A DNA stretch of 64,000 nt from Leptasterias polaris. Its lineage: Eukaryota > Echinodermata > Asteroidea > Forcipulatida > Asteriidae. A program made the position numbers and the translations under genes. Location: NCBI GenBank assembly GCA_037783415.1, contig JAZGTN010000025.1, forward strand, positions 4,216,001-4,280,000, written 5' to 3'. The notes under the pieces were generated by a model. The model searched no databases and was not told the DNA's origin. It was given only the letters and a program-made list of their open reading frames with translations. This document shows positions 49,501 to 57,449 of this stretch, in pieces. Position 1 is the first letter of the stretch. Each line of letters starts with the position of its first letter.

Positions 49501-52500
49501 TATGAAATTGGGCACAGGACTTGCACCAGATGGTGAATGAGACAGAAGTTTATACAAACCTTTGTAATCTATCAGTGCACATGTGTCCATATCTGGATGC
49601 ACACCGTCCATCATGATCATGAACCTCATATCTTTATTGATCTACATCCAAAATAAAAGAAAATGAAGTTAATCTATTTACCAGTAAGTTTATCAACCAT
49701 TTAATAGATCCTTCCCACGATATATGTAAATTGCATAACACGCGTGCGCAATAACACTTTCGTTGGCAAAATCATGGAATATTGTGCCTTTTTGTGTGGG
49801 GCTGATGGTGGCGTGACGCAGACGCGCTTGTGCGTCTACTTAGTGCACAACTCTATGGCGTTTGCCAACCAATAGTGTCTGTACGCATGCGTGAATGTAA
49901 TTAGCACATTTCATGCGAAGGGTCTATTGCACGGGCTGTGCGGTGAGGAACAACTGTGCACAAAACTATCGGTGTACTATTAGATGCATGCATTCACCAC
50001 ATATTGCAGGCTGTCATAGTTAATCATTCAAATCCACAGTGGATTATATTGAATGGCCAGACAGTAGGAGGGTTGACTGTGAACTGTGTAGATGCATTCA
50101 TCTCATGATAACATATTGCTGCCTGGCAAAGTTTATCATTTAATACCACAGTGGGTGATACTGAATGGTCAGACAGTAGGAGGGTTCACTATGTACTGTG
50201 TAGGATGCATTCACCACATGATATCGTATTGCAAGCTGGTGTAGTTTATCTATCATTCAAAACCACAGCGGATGATATTGAATGGTCAGAGTCAGACAGT
50301 TCACAGACATTGTGAATATTTACCTCAATCCATTTGCCAAATTTCTTGATGTGGATGTTATTGAGTTTGACTCCGCTCTGCTTGAGCCTGACAAAGACGG
50401 GCATTGAAGTATCGCCAACGTAGATCGGAATGTCAGGGTTACGTTCGGATAACAGCTGAAGAGTTGGGTAACTGGAGGTTTTCAAAGGTACATGTAAGTC
50501 AGTTGAAGGTAGGGTCAGAGATTTGTGAATACTCCAAAAATTAGTGGCCATCAAAACTTACTTGATGAGGAGCACTGCAGCTGTTGATAGGGCAAACTAT
50601 TTTGAAAAAAGGATTCCCTTCGAAGTATGGTTGGATATTTATTCACCCAAAACCATTTGAATCTAAGAAACGGTTCATTCAGGAATGTTTCTCAGATTTC
50701 TGAGGGTTGGTGTCCGTTCCCAATGCTGCAACTACAAATGCGATTGGTACCCACTGTCCAATGAATTTTGTTGATCAAATATCCAGTTCCCTTTGTGTTG
50801 TGCACATATTGAAAGCTACAGAATGGGATAAAGTGTACTCTTCCAAATAACAGTGTACTTTCCAGTTAAAGGTATCATTATACAATTGTTGCACGCTGTG
50901 ACGGTATCCATGGTGTTTTGTACACCCGAGGGGCAAATGGCACCCGGGACGAAGCCGAGGGTGCCATTTGCTCCCGAGGGTGAACAAAACCCATGGATCC
51001 AGTCACAGCGTGCAACAATTGTTTTGTTATACCATCCTCTTCTGTAGAGGCGTTCTGTTGTCATCTTGAAACATTATTACGACTAAGTTGGCATGGTTTA
51101 ATAAACAGACGAACATTCTTCACTGTTCCCTCGAGCCCGGGGCTGTTTCTAAGTGGATTATATTGAATGGTCAGACAGTAGGAGGGTTGACTGTGAACTG
51201 TGTAGGCGCTGGAAATCAACCAACGGTGGGGACGATCAAGTTAATGTATCCCTAGGGATACATCACTCATGTTACCCCCATGCGTTGTGCGCGATGCGTT
51301 GTGCGCGATGCGTTGTGCGCGATGCGTTGTGCGCGATGCGTAGTGCGCATCCTTAAACATAAATATAGACGCTAAGCAATGCACATCCTTTTTTATGGAT
51401 AACGCAGTACGCGTGTAATTTCATTTTTATGCGATGCGCGTTACGCACAACGCATGACGGACATATGAATTTCCGGCTCAAGCCATGTAACATGCGTCTT
51501 TGTATAACATCACGTGATTGGTTCTCGACCAATAAAAATTCACAATCTGTTACAGTGGTATAACAAACAGGATTGGTAGAGCAGACAAAATAGTCGCAGA
51601 CAGTGTTCCATGTTTTGTGTGATCAACCGTATACATGAAATAACAAATCTATGACAATTTGCGCTTAACCCATTGTGTGAGTCAGGAGAAAACAGAGAAA
51701 AACCATTCACAATTGTCAATTTCCTGCATGTAAACACATTGTCCTTAACTTTGGTTGCAACATCCAAAATCAGCTGACTGCAATTTTTGTATAGGTTTTC
51801 AGATAGTTTTCTCGAATTCGACTTCATTTCATTGGGAAAAATTTCACAGAAAAAATATTGATTTATATAATACTATGGATTCATATCGCGCTTTATCACA
51901 CCCAAGGACGTCTCAAAGCGCTTCAAACATTATTACCCCCGGTCACTGGGCCATTTATTTCATTCCTTAAACCATCTCAGCTCCCTGGGGAGTATACAGC
52001 CCGTGCTGCAGTATATGTGCTACTATTAAAGCTAAATCAATCACAAGAACCATCTCTGCCCTCACAGGTACCCATTTTACCCCTGGGTGGAGAGAAGCAA
52101 TTATAGTTAAGTGTCTTGCTCAGGGACACAAGTGCCACGACCGACCGGGACTCGAACCCACACTCTGCTGAACAGGAACACCAGAGCTTGAGTTCGGTGT
52201 TCTTAACCGCTCGGCCAAAACACGCCACAAATGGTTCTAGTATGAACTTCATAATCAGTAAGCTTTCAGACCAAAATTAAACAATTAAGTGTTTTTATCC
52301 TGTACAATACTTTTAAAGGCACAGTACACGTTTGATAATGACTGAAAATTAATGGCAATAACAATTTACTTGGTAAGAAGTACAGCAGCTTTGGATAGTA
52401 TAATGCATTTTGAGAAACTTTTCACTTCGAAGTACTGCGGTTATGGGAAAAGATATCACTTTTTATCCCCCAAAATTTGAATCTGAGAAGCGTTACGGCC

Positions 52501-55500
52501 GTAACGCTTCTCAGATTGTGTATTCCTATACTAGGGAATATTCTTCCTGCATGGACATATATTCGCTCCGGTTTTTCGGTGACATCTCAAAAACGCGACC
52601 ACCTTTTGAAGTGAAATTTTCACAGGTTAGTTTTATTGTATATACCTACATTTATATAGGATTGAACCAAAGGTATACTTTGCCTTTTAAAGACAGTTTA
52701 AGTAATCAAGATTTTTTCACCGGCATTGAAGAAGTTTACAGATTACTTACTTTAAATGATCGGAATGCAGATGACTTATGTAAATGAGGTCAGCTTTGGC
52801 CAGCCTGTCCAGCCAATCAGCTGGTGGTTCATGCATCAGCCACCAACCACGACCAAACGCTGGACCAGTCAGCCACGGATCAGTAAACATGATCAGGTCA
52901 CCAAGCTTGATCTCAATGCATGCATGGGTGAAGTACGTAATCTAAAGTAGAAAAGCAAAAAGTCCTTGCCCCAACATACACGCAAAGCACCATCTGCCTT
53001 GCTTGCCATTCTGGGAATAAAACTGCAGTAAGCAAACCACTTGCTTGATTGCCATTTTGGGAGTCAAACTTCAAGTACAAATTATAGTAAGTGTGTAAAC
53101 ACTGCATTGCCTAAAAAGGCACCCTACATTCCTTCCAGGAAAACACCACAAGTCCACAACTCAGAACATTTACTGAACTATAATTAATTTATAGACAACC
53201 TAAAACATTTCTTGTTTATATATGATTGACTTTTAGGAGGAGTTATTGATAGGCTAGTAAACAAATATTGACTGCAGCCGGCCCCGCTATGGTTAAAACT
53301 ACAACTCTGAAGGTGATCCTCGGCGCATTCTATCTTTCCGCGAGGTGAAAACAGAAAGCTTTGGGGATCACTGAGGGAGATAGCCTGGTAAAAGCAGTCA
53401 ATCATATTGTTTGATAACATCCCATACATATATTGTGCATAGACATCAAGCTACCAAGAAGCTGCTGTTATAGGTATAGTATAATGGTTGCTATGACATA
53501 GTAAATTGGTTGCTATGGGATAGTAAATTGGTTGCTGTTTGTGTAGGGTTTCGCATTCGCGTGGCTTTCAAGTGAATTTAATAAGACATATCATTTGACC
53601 CTAACCCTAACTCTAACCCTAACCCTAAACCAATCAAAAGGCAGAATCTTTGTAAGGGGTTTTTATAATTAACAGTAGTGACTAGGACTAGACAACTTGT
53701 TTGTTTGTGGGGGTTCACTGGCTCAACACTTCACTCTGGCTGGTGATCAAAGTGATTATTTCAAGCTTGTTGAAAAACTGTATTGAGTTTTGCTGATAAA
53801 CTGGGGTTTGACTTGAATTTGCGACCTCCGGATTAATGTGCAGGCCCACTACCAACTGAGCTATCTAGCCCTATGTTGGCGGTTTCCCTATTTTGTCAAT
53901 ATTATTGCCCAGGAAGCCAGCCAGAAGCCAATCAACCTGTAGCTGCCGCATAGCCAGGGAAAACACCCAAGCTTAATGACTGAATTTTGCTGTGCTAAGC
54001 ACATTTGTCCTTACTGACTGACCTGAACTTCCCCTACTTCTAGAGGCATAGGATCTCTCTTATCGGTCTCCCATGGCTGTGGTGGCTTCAACTCTACAAT
54101 GTCCAAGCTACCATCATCTTTATACTCGGGAACTGCATCAGAACAAAAATGTACACCAATTACATAAATTATTTATTTATTTATTGGTCTTATTTTGACA
54201 TCATCAATGATTCCTTCCGCTTCCTCATGTTTGTGAGATAACAGCGATTAAGTTCACTTACATACTGTAGGTATCATTGGTTTCCTTACCAGACCAGAAC
54301 TATATATTATAATAATTATTGATGTACTATTATATCTTTATTGTAATGAAATTTAGGAAAACCTTAAAAGAAGCCTGAAGATACGTGGTGGAAAATCCAA
54401 TTGGGGGAAAACCCACATAATAAGGTATGGACTGAAAACCCAACCCACATGCAGTGCTCTTGGCCCAGTATCTCAACAATTTTGTCCAAAGCAAAAATTA
54501 GGATACCAGTCAAAAATTGTGTATGTGACATGGAATTTCGGCTGGTAACCTTATTCAGGTAAGCATAATTTAGTTGTGCTTAGCTAATCGTTGTGCTTAG
54601 GCAGCTCTACGAGAGCCCAATTTTAATTAAGCAAAAGCAGAAAATTATTCATTAACAATTTCCTGTGAAGCAAAAATAAGCAGAATACCAGTCACAGTTA
54701 GTACACAGGCAAAGGTGTTTTGGCTGGTAACCTTATTCCATATATTTGGTTTGCGGTAACACCATGTGTATATCTACTTGCTAGGTAGATTTTGTTCTTT
54801 GAGAACTTGTCTTGCTTTTTATTCGACTGCCACGGAGTAGAATATTCGGAATTCGGGAGACTTCTCAGTTCTGAAAAGAACTGTCCTGCTTATTAACTAC
54901 TACCTGGGCGAGAGGTAGGAAATCGGGCGGGACTACTACTTTCGCTATGTGGATCGAGGGGACTTCTCGTTATTAACTTCACTGCCGCGGAGTGAGTTCT
55001 TAATAGACGATGTGACCTCTGACGTCATTTGAAAATCATAACATGATGCGCGCGCATGTCGCCGGGCAAAACCTTTGTGTACTTGACAGCCAGCTAGAAA
55101 GTACACGCAATATTACCATGACTACGCGTCTTTTTGCCCGGCGGAACATGACTTGGACAACAGACTGGTCAACAGAGGGCGGTTTGAATGTAAACAGAGG
55201 GCGGTTTGAATGTAAACAGAGGTCACATCGTCTATAGGTCTCAACGTTTCGACTAGCTTGCTCTAGTCATCGTCCAGTAAGCATAATTTAGTTGTGCTTG
55301 GCTACTTTTTGTGCTTAGGCAGTTCTATTAACCCTTTCCTTACCGAATTGTTTGGACATAAACAACTGCTGATAACCGCATTGTTTGACCACTCAAGCGT
55401 GAAGCACACATTCTTACACAACAGAAAGCTTTCGTTCAAAGGCCATTTTTACAAACCCCATTATCTCCTTGAAGACATTGTTTTACAGCAAAATAAGTAA

Positions 55501-57449
55501 TGAAAAAGTTCTCACTTATTGAATTTCCTTTCTTATAATCCAAAAATCATTGAGATCGGTCAATAAATGTCAAAGTTCTTTGTCTTTCTTTCCGTGGTGG
55601 GATCTGTAATCTCAAACACTTTTTTGTACACAAGTATATGGCGCTCCGTATGTGTTTGGCATTTCGGATCTTTCAACTCCAGTTTGAAGAGATTGCAAAA
55701 TAGCAACCCTATTTTATTTGACCATCATTGGAAAGATCCGATCTTCCCCTTTCCAATGATGGTAAGCTTGGGTATGGAGGGCAAACATGGACAAAACTAC
55801 AGCTTTATTACAAATGGCCTTTGTGCTCAGGCTTGAGTGCTTTTTTGTGTGTAAGCTTGGTCGACTAAAGTCGCCAATGGTAAGGAAGAGGGGGTATTAG
55901 TGCAGTCGACTAAAGTCGCCTATGGTAAGGAAAGGGTTAAATTTGACCCTGGTTAGAGGTACAAAATAGAAACCAGATCGGGGTCAAGATAAGAAAGGCA
56001 GAGGAAACAACCACTAAGAAAACCTGAATGGCAAGCTGGTTGACTTCTTTTGACCATTTATAAAACAAAGAGTGAAACAGAAAGAGCGCAAACCTGGTTT
56101 GTTTGTTAAATTTCTAATAACACAAAAGTCAAACCAATGTTTACAAATGGTAAACTTTCTGTTCACGTACCAAGCTGTTGTTGACTGAAGCTATCTGGTG
56201 GATTCACATAACGCATTGTCTTGGCGTCGAGTTTCCATCCATGCTTGGTACAGCGGAGAACACTATACGAAAACATTAACAAAATCAATTTAAAGGTTAT
56301 AGCATTAGTTGTCAACAGGAGAGTCATTTTTAATCTGAAAGATCTGATTTTATTAAGTTTATTCCAGTTATAGCATGTAAGGAACAATTAAGCAATTCGA
56401 GTTTCTTTCCTTTGAATGAAAATGTTCATTATTTCTCCACAAGAAAAGACAGTCTACCTCACAGTTTCCTTTATGGTTTATAACTTGATATTTGAAATAA
56501 AAAAGTCTCATCCCCTTAAGGTGATCCCTCTGCTTCTTCTTCGCAGGCTGTATTGTAAACTTGGGTGTGATCCCCGACTATACAGGCAGCAGTTACAGGT
56601 TGTAGCCTATGGCTTCCGACTGGCACCCCAACTAAATATATTGACAAAACAGGGAGACCGCCAACATTTGGGCGAGGTAGCTCAGTTGGTAGAGTGTCGG
56701 CACTTCAATCCTGAGGTTGCAGGTTCAAATCCCGCTCTCATCACTTTTTCTTTGCTAAACCAGATAATTAAAAAAAGGTCGTTGGTTCAAATCCCACTCT
56801 AGTCAATTTGTCTTTGTTCAACCCAAAAAGCAAAATCATTCAAAATTTACCCAGTCAGTTTCCCTTGTGGTTTATTATTTGATATCAGATATAAAAAGTT
56901 GCGTAAGGTGATCCCCTAGCTGCCGCTTCCCAGGTTGTATCGTATACTTGGGTGTGATCCCTGGCTACACAACAGTTTATGGTTGAATGGCTTATGACTG
57001 GCACCCCCGAACAAAGATATTGACAAAATAGGGAGACAGCCAAGATAGGGCTAGATAGCTCAGTTGGTAGAGCGCCGGCACGGAGTTCGTTGGTTCAAAT
57101 CCAGCTCTCATCACTTTTTCTTTGTTAAACCAGAAAATTTTAAAAAGTACACAAAAATTAACATAGAATCTCAAAGACTCCTTACCAGTCATCCCCATCT
57201 TCGATATCTTTGATAAATGTACCTCCTTGATGCTTGCATTTATTCAGACACGCCTTGAACATGTGCGACGTGGCGGGTTCCTCTACTGTATTCTCCGCAG
57301 TAGGATCCTTGTATATGACAAATTTCTCCTTCTCTGATCTACTGATGAGGTTGACACCAAACTTGAGTTGACTTGTCTCCTCTGGAGACAAGGAGAAGAT
57401 GACTTCTCTTTCTTGTTCCATGATGTATTGATGTATCAATTGATTAACT
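37381..57449 (-). CDS. CMAH: CMAH, CMP-N-acetylneuraminate hydroxylase (15 coding exons)
   Basis: Converts CMP-Neu5Ac to CMP-Neu5Gc with cytochrome b5 as electron donor. In transcription order the coding exons are 57421-57186, 56262-56171, 54132-54023, 52941-52751, 50471-50324, 49641-49560, 48236-48099, 47028-46893, 45081-44944, 43531-43484, 41454-41328, 40043-39921, 39455-39340, 37909-37764, 37550-37381. They join in frame to 666 aa, compared with about 590 aa in mammals. Rieske [2Fe-2S] ligands: C62, H64, C83, H86. A metallo-beta-lactamase-type HLHSDH motif sits at 203-208. Residues 643-661 are hydrophobic and followed by RSQAK: a C-terminal membrane anchor, as reported for Asterias rubens CMAH but absent from the soluble mammalian enzyme. 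Start ATG chosen at 57421, just after an acceptor at 57450-57451 and a short untranslated lead; 5' non-coding exons are not located. Confidence 0.95.
37764..37909 (-). CDS. CMAH: CMAH coding exon 14
   Basis: Acceptor atttag, donor gtaagc, ends in phase 1. Encodes FWNHMQILLPRTNPNWDGFL, matching mammalian FWNHFQIKLPLTPPNWKSFL, then a Ser/Ala-rich extension beyond the mammalian C-terminus. Confidence 0.95.
38265..39268. mobile_element. 1.0-kb TIR element with 6-bp target-site duplication
   Basis: 15-bp inverted ends CAGACCTGCCAACCT (38265-38279) and AGGTTGGCAGGTCTG (39254-39268), with AAGCAG repeated directly outside (38259-38264, 39269-39274). No transposase frame. An A/T-rich run lies at 38410-38480. 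Superfamily not assigned. In the CMAH intron between coding exons 13 and 14. Confidence 0.85.
39340..39455 (-). CDS. CMAH: CMAH coding exon 13
   Basis: Acceptor tttttag, donor gtaagt, ends in phase 2. Encodes VRQGLFWDNLYIGFNNRISR, matching mammalian VKNGLLWDELYIGFQTRLQR. Confidence 0.95.
39921..40043 (-). CDS. CMAH: CMAH coding exon 12
   Basis: Acceptor atctag, donor gtgagg, exactly 41 codons. Encodes FFPVFGGYDFMVDFVGEEP, matching mammalian FNPFPGGYDYLVDFLDLSFP. Confidence 0.94.
40262..40380 (-). mobile_element. tRNA-Leu-type SINE 5' part
   Basis: On the - strand: GTGTCGTGGCCGACTGG (A box), aactcaagttctggtgtta, then ggttcgagtcccaatcat (B box) and acttgtgtccta. Confidence 0.8.
40741..40895. 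repeat. (CGATC)31 microsatellite
   Basis: Thirty-one uninterrupted copies of CGATC, 155 bp. Any reading frame through it (a five-residue peptide repeat) is a by-product. Confidence 0.98.
41328..41454 (-). CDS. CMAH: CMAH coding exon 11
   Basis: Acceptor ctcttag, donor gtgagt, ends in phase 0. Encodes WNFEKYLNAINMNIEEEIF and KWTGFKNYNLVIR, matching mammalian WDFEPYLEILNAAVGDEIF and WAGFKDYNLVVR. Confidence 0.96.
41515..41979 (+). mobile_element. TTAA MITE family 1, copy 3
   Basis: TTAAAGGCACTGTACACGTT at the left, cagtgcctttaa at the right. A close partial copy of its inner part lies at 43090-43460. Confidence 0.82.
42025..42892 (+). mobile_element. LINE 3' end with reverse transcriptase C-terminus
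   Basis: Open frame 42125-42721 (198 codons) reads LGVIIQSDLKWNLHI, YKSYIRPVLEYASPVWH and KKIEFIQKRAVQIMLG, the part just after the catalytic RT core in CR1/Jockey-type elements. 5' truncated, so not functional; tail aataaataaaataaa. Antisense within a CMAH intron. Confidence 0.88.
43484..43531 (-). CDS. CMAH: CMAH coding exon 10 (48 bp)
   Basis: Short exon found by phase: acceptor ttttcag, donor gtgagt. Encodes GDFIRDPPRGTRKFKN, filling the gap between exons 9 and 11 in frame. Confidence 0.85.
43598..44340 (+). mobile_element. SINE interrupted by a MITE
   Basis: 43598-43712 matches the middle of the tRNA-Leu SINE (agctctggtggttc, cctttggacgggacgtaaag) and 44190-44340 matches its later body (gaagcggttcgcccccagtg). 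The 454-bp element 43713-44166 lies between them. Confidence 0.75.
43713..44166. mobile_element. MITE nested in SINE
   Basis: Ends TATCGAATTGAGGAATGTCT and the reverse complement of GACATTCCTCATTTCGATA. No coding capacity. Confidence 0.78.
44332..44701. mobile_element. MITE with ends AAGCCTGGGCGACT
   Basis: Left AAGCCTGGGCGACT, right AGTCGCCCAGGCTT. The inner part is full of CGACTAGTCG- and AGTCGCGACT-type words, as in subterminal repeats. TTAA overlaps both junctions. Confidence 0.82.
44944..45081 (-). CDS. CMAH: CMAH coding exon 9
   Basis: Acceptor tttcag, donor gtaagc, ends in phase 2. Encodes YIRSTNTKNDPDALNALI and TWSPSPGAVLDL, matching mammalian YIKETNTKNDPNELNNLI and TWTPRPGATLDLG. 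Confidence 0.95.
45240..45900 (+). mobile_element. LINE-like 3' tail interrupted by a MITE
   Basis: The tail reads gtacggcgccttgag before, and gattttggcgctatataaat after, the element at 45495-45851. The end resembles the SINE tail gcgctatataag, so it may be the SINE's partner LINE; inference. Confidence 0.5.
45495..45851. mobile_element. MITE with ends GAGC-AGTTC--TGCGCACC
   Basis: The first 21 bases match the reverse complement of the last 21 with three differences; inner words gttaactaaaggttaact and tggtcgaccat. Confidence 0.65.
46255..46465. repeat. (GATT)-rich low-complexity tract
   Basis: Many runs of gattgattgatt and variants such as aactgacc. Not coding. Confidence 0.7.
46467..46866 (+). 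mobile_element. tRNA-Leu-derived SINE, full length
   Basis: A box TGGCCGAGCGGTCTAG, gacccaagctctggtg, B box GGTTCGATACCCGG, body to agccttgtaatgttaggc, and an A-rich tail (aaaataaaaaataaaaa) ending at 46866. Confidence 0.87.
46893..47028 (-). CDS. CMAH: CMAH coding exon 8
   Basis: Acceptor ttggcag, donor gtaagt, ends in phase 2. Encodes EEWKAQFVKRERRKLL and YCPFAGYFVEAHPSD, matching mammalian IYCPFAGYFVESHPSDK. Confidence 0.96.
47100..47585 (+). repeat. 172-bp tandem repeat, about 2.8 copies
   Basis: gggatccaggctctggcttg starts at 47116, 47288 and 47460, exactly 172 bp apart. Contains ggatctgaagccggaagctc. In the CMAH intron between exons 7 and 8. Confidence 0.95.
48099..48236 (-). CDS. CMAH: CMAH coding exon 7
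   Basis: Acceptor taccag, donor gtaaga, ends in phase 1. Encodes LDTVDCTNPNGGQLP and LSDFAGGASGFPMTFSGG, matching mammalian MMSDFAGGASGFPMTFSGG. Confidence 0.97.
48558..48948 (+). mobile_element. TTAA MITE family 1, copy 4
   Basis: TTAAAGGCACTGAACACGTT at the left, ccagtgcctttaa at the right, TTAA at both ends. Confidence 0.85.
49560..49641 (-). CDS. CMAH: CMAH coding exon 6
   Basis: Acceptor gatgtag, donor gtttgt, ends in phase 1. Encodes MRFMIMMDGVHPDMDTC, nearly identical to the mammalian enzyme. The donor is weak. Confidence 0.93.
49705..49930. mobile_element. MITE-like repeat, inverted partner of 2724-2935
   Basis: Shares tatgtaaattgc, cacgcgtgcgcaataac, tatggcgtttgccaaccaat and agtgtctgtacgcatgcgtg with the reverse complement of 2724-2935. 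Confidence 0.6.
49984..50300. repeat. Diverged copies of the 116-bp satellite, three monomers
   Basis: On the opposite strand to the main array: gaatggYcagacagtaggag at 50051 and 50163 and a third gaatggtcaga at 50280 (spacing 112 and 117), with gtgtagatgcattcaccaca-like words between. Clearly the same monomer but much diverged. Ends inside the start of CMAH exon 5's downstream intron. Confidence 0.92.
50324..50471 (-). CDS. CMAH: CMAH coding exon 5
   Basis: Acceptor cctccag, donor gtaaat, ends in phase 0. Encodes NPDIPIYVGDTSMPVFVRLK and QSGVKLNNI, matching mammalian RPDIPIYVGNTERPVFWNLNQSGVQLTNI. Confidence 0.96.
50880..51035. repeat. Long GC-rich hairpin
   Basis: ACAATTGTTGCACGCTGTGA near 50882 pairs with tcacagcgtgcaacaattgt near 51003, and the pairing continues through ccatgg, gtacaccc-gagg and caaatggcaccc with few mismatches: arms of about 68 bp, almost no loop. 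Confidence 0.85.
51146..51206. repeat. Partial satellite monomer
   Basis: gtggattatattgaatggtc and agacagtaggagggttgact match the 116-bp monomer (reverse orientation to the main array). Confidence 0.85.
51281..51350. repeat. 15-bp tandem repeat (gcgatgcgttgtgcg)
   Basis: About four and a half copies of a CpG-rich unit. Confidence 0.9.
51863..52230 (-). mobile_element. tRNA-Leu-derived SINE, nearly complete
   Basis: On the - strand: TGGCGTGTTTTGGCCGAGCG (A box), gaactcaagctctggtgttc, GGGTTCGAGTCCCGGTC (B box), cacttgtgtccctgagcaag, and a tail near gataaagcgcgatatgaatc. It splits the older repeat seen at 1678-2010, so it inserted later. Confidence 0.87.
52313..52690 (-). mobile_element. TTAA MITE family 1, copy 5 (opposite orientation)
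   Basis: TTAAAGGCACAGTACACGTT at the left, tttgccttttaa at the right. A perfect 38-bp palindrome at 52480-52517 is identical to 5978-6015. Confidence 0.87.
52751..52941 (-). CDS. CMAH: CMAH coding exon 4 (metallo-hydrolase motif)
   Basis: Acceptor actttag, donor gtaagt, ends in phase 2. Encodes DPWLTGPAFGRGWWLMHEPP and DLIYISHLHSDHL, the HxHxDH metal motif at residues 203-208. Confidence 0.96.
53598..53632. repeat. Interstitial telomere-like repeat (CCCTAA)n
   Basis: gaccctaaccctaactctaa and ctaaccctaacccta: five to six copies of CCCTAA with one change. Far from any chromosome end in this window. Confidence 0.85.
53800..53905 (-). mobile_element. tRNA-like SINE B fragment
   Basis: On the - strand: gctagatagctcagttggta (A box) and tcgcaaattcaagtc (worn B box), preceded by attgacaaaatagggaaacc as in 57008-57130. 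Confidence 0.75.
54023..54132 (-). CDS. CMAH: CMAH coding exon 3
   Basis: Acceptor gatgcag, donor gtcagt, ends in phase 0. Encodes LDIVELKPPQPWE through LEVGEVQ, matching mammalian LLLLELNPPNPWD and AFGEVQ. Confidence 0.92.
54470..54735. repeat. MITE-related repeat, two rounds
   Basis: ataccagtcaaaaattgt, ggctggtaaccttattc and gtgcttaggcagctctac occur, then again ataccagtcacagttag and ggctggtaaccttattcc, as in 19226-19419. Confidence 0.6.
54737..55280 (+). repeat. Family A repeat, copy 5, with inserted MITE
   Basis: 54737-55003 is the body and 55235-55275 the end (ggtctcaacgtttcgac, tagcttgctctagtcatcgt). The two parts are split by the 231-bp element at 55004-55234. Confidence 0.85.
55004..55234. 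mobile_element. 231-bp MITE inside family A
   Basis: 18-bp perfect inverted ends TAGACGATGTGACCTCTG (55004-55021) and 55217-55234. Contains two direct copies of gagggcggtttgaatgtaaa near its right end. Insertion in a TA context. Confidence 0.92.
55332..55936. mobile_element. TTAA MITE family 3 (CCCTTTCC ends)
   Basis: Begins CCCTTTCCTTACC and ends GGTAAGGAAAGGG, flanked by TTAA (55328-55331, 55937-55940). 605 bp; inverted partner at 3095-3680. Inner repeats gtcgactaaagtcgcc occur twice near the right end. Confidence 0.9.
56171..56262 (-). CDS. CMAH: CMAH coding exon 2 (92 bp, second Rieske half)
   Basis: Encodes RCTKHGWKLDAKTMRYVNPP, with Rieske ligands C83 and H86. It is exactly 92 bp, the size of the exon whose loss inactivated human CMAH, and encodes the corresponding protein segment. 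Donor gtacgt, phase 1. Confidence 0.95.
56505..56815 (+). mobile_element. tRNA-like SINE B, copy 1
   Basis: GAGGTAGCTCAGTTGGTAGA (A box), gcaggttcaaatcccgctct (B box), then tcatcactttttctttg. A second B box-like ggttcaaatcccactc follows at 56783. The acceptor stem does not pair, so not a tRNA gene. Confidence 0.8.
56890..57135 (+). mobile_element. tRNA-like SINE B, copy 2 (tandem)
   Basis: Repeats the order of 56505-56760: gtgatcccctagctgccgct, ttgggtgtgatccctggcta, attgacaaaatagggagaca, tagctcagttggtagagcgc, ggttcaaatccagctctcat. Lies next to CMAH exon 1 on the opposite strand. Confidence 0.8.
57186..57449 (-). CDS. CMAH: CMAH coding exon 1
   Basis: Preceded on the - strand by an acceptor (ataacag), so an upstream non-coding exon is likely. 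ATG at 57421-57419. Encodes MEQEREVIFSLSPEE through CLNKCKHQGG (first Rieske pair, C62 and H64) to KDIEDGDD. Donor gtaagg, phase 2. Confidence 0.93.

Noticed and set aside
56690..56745. Possible functional tRNA gene
   Set aside because: A and B boxes are good but the acceptor stem and part of the T stem do not pair; related copies show it is a SINE.
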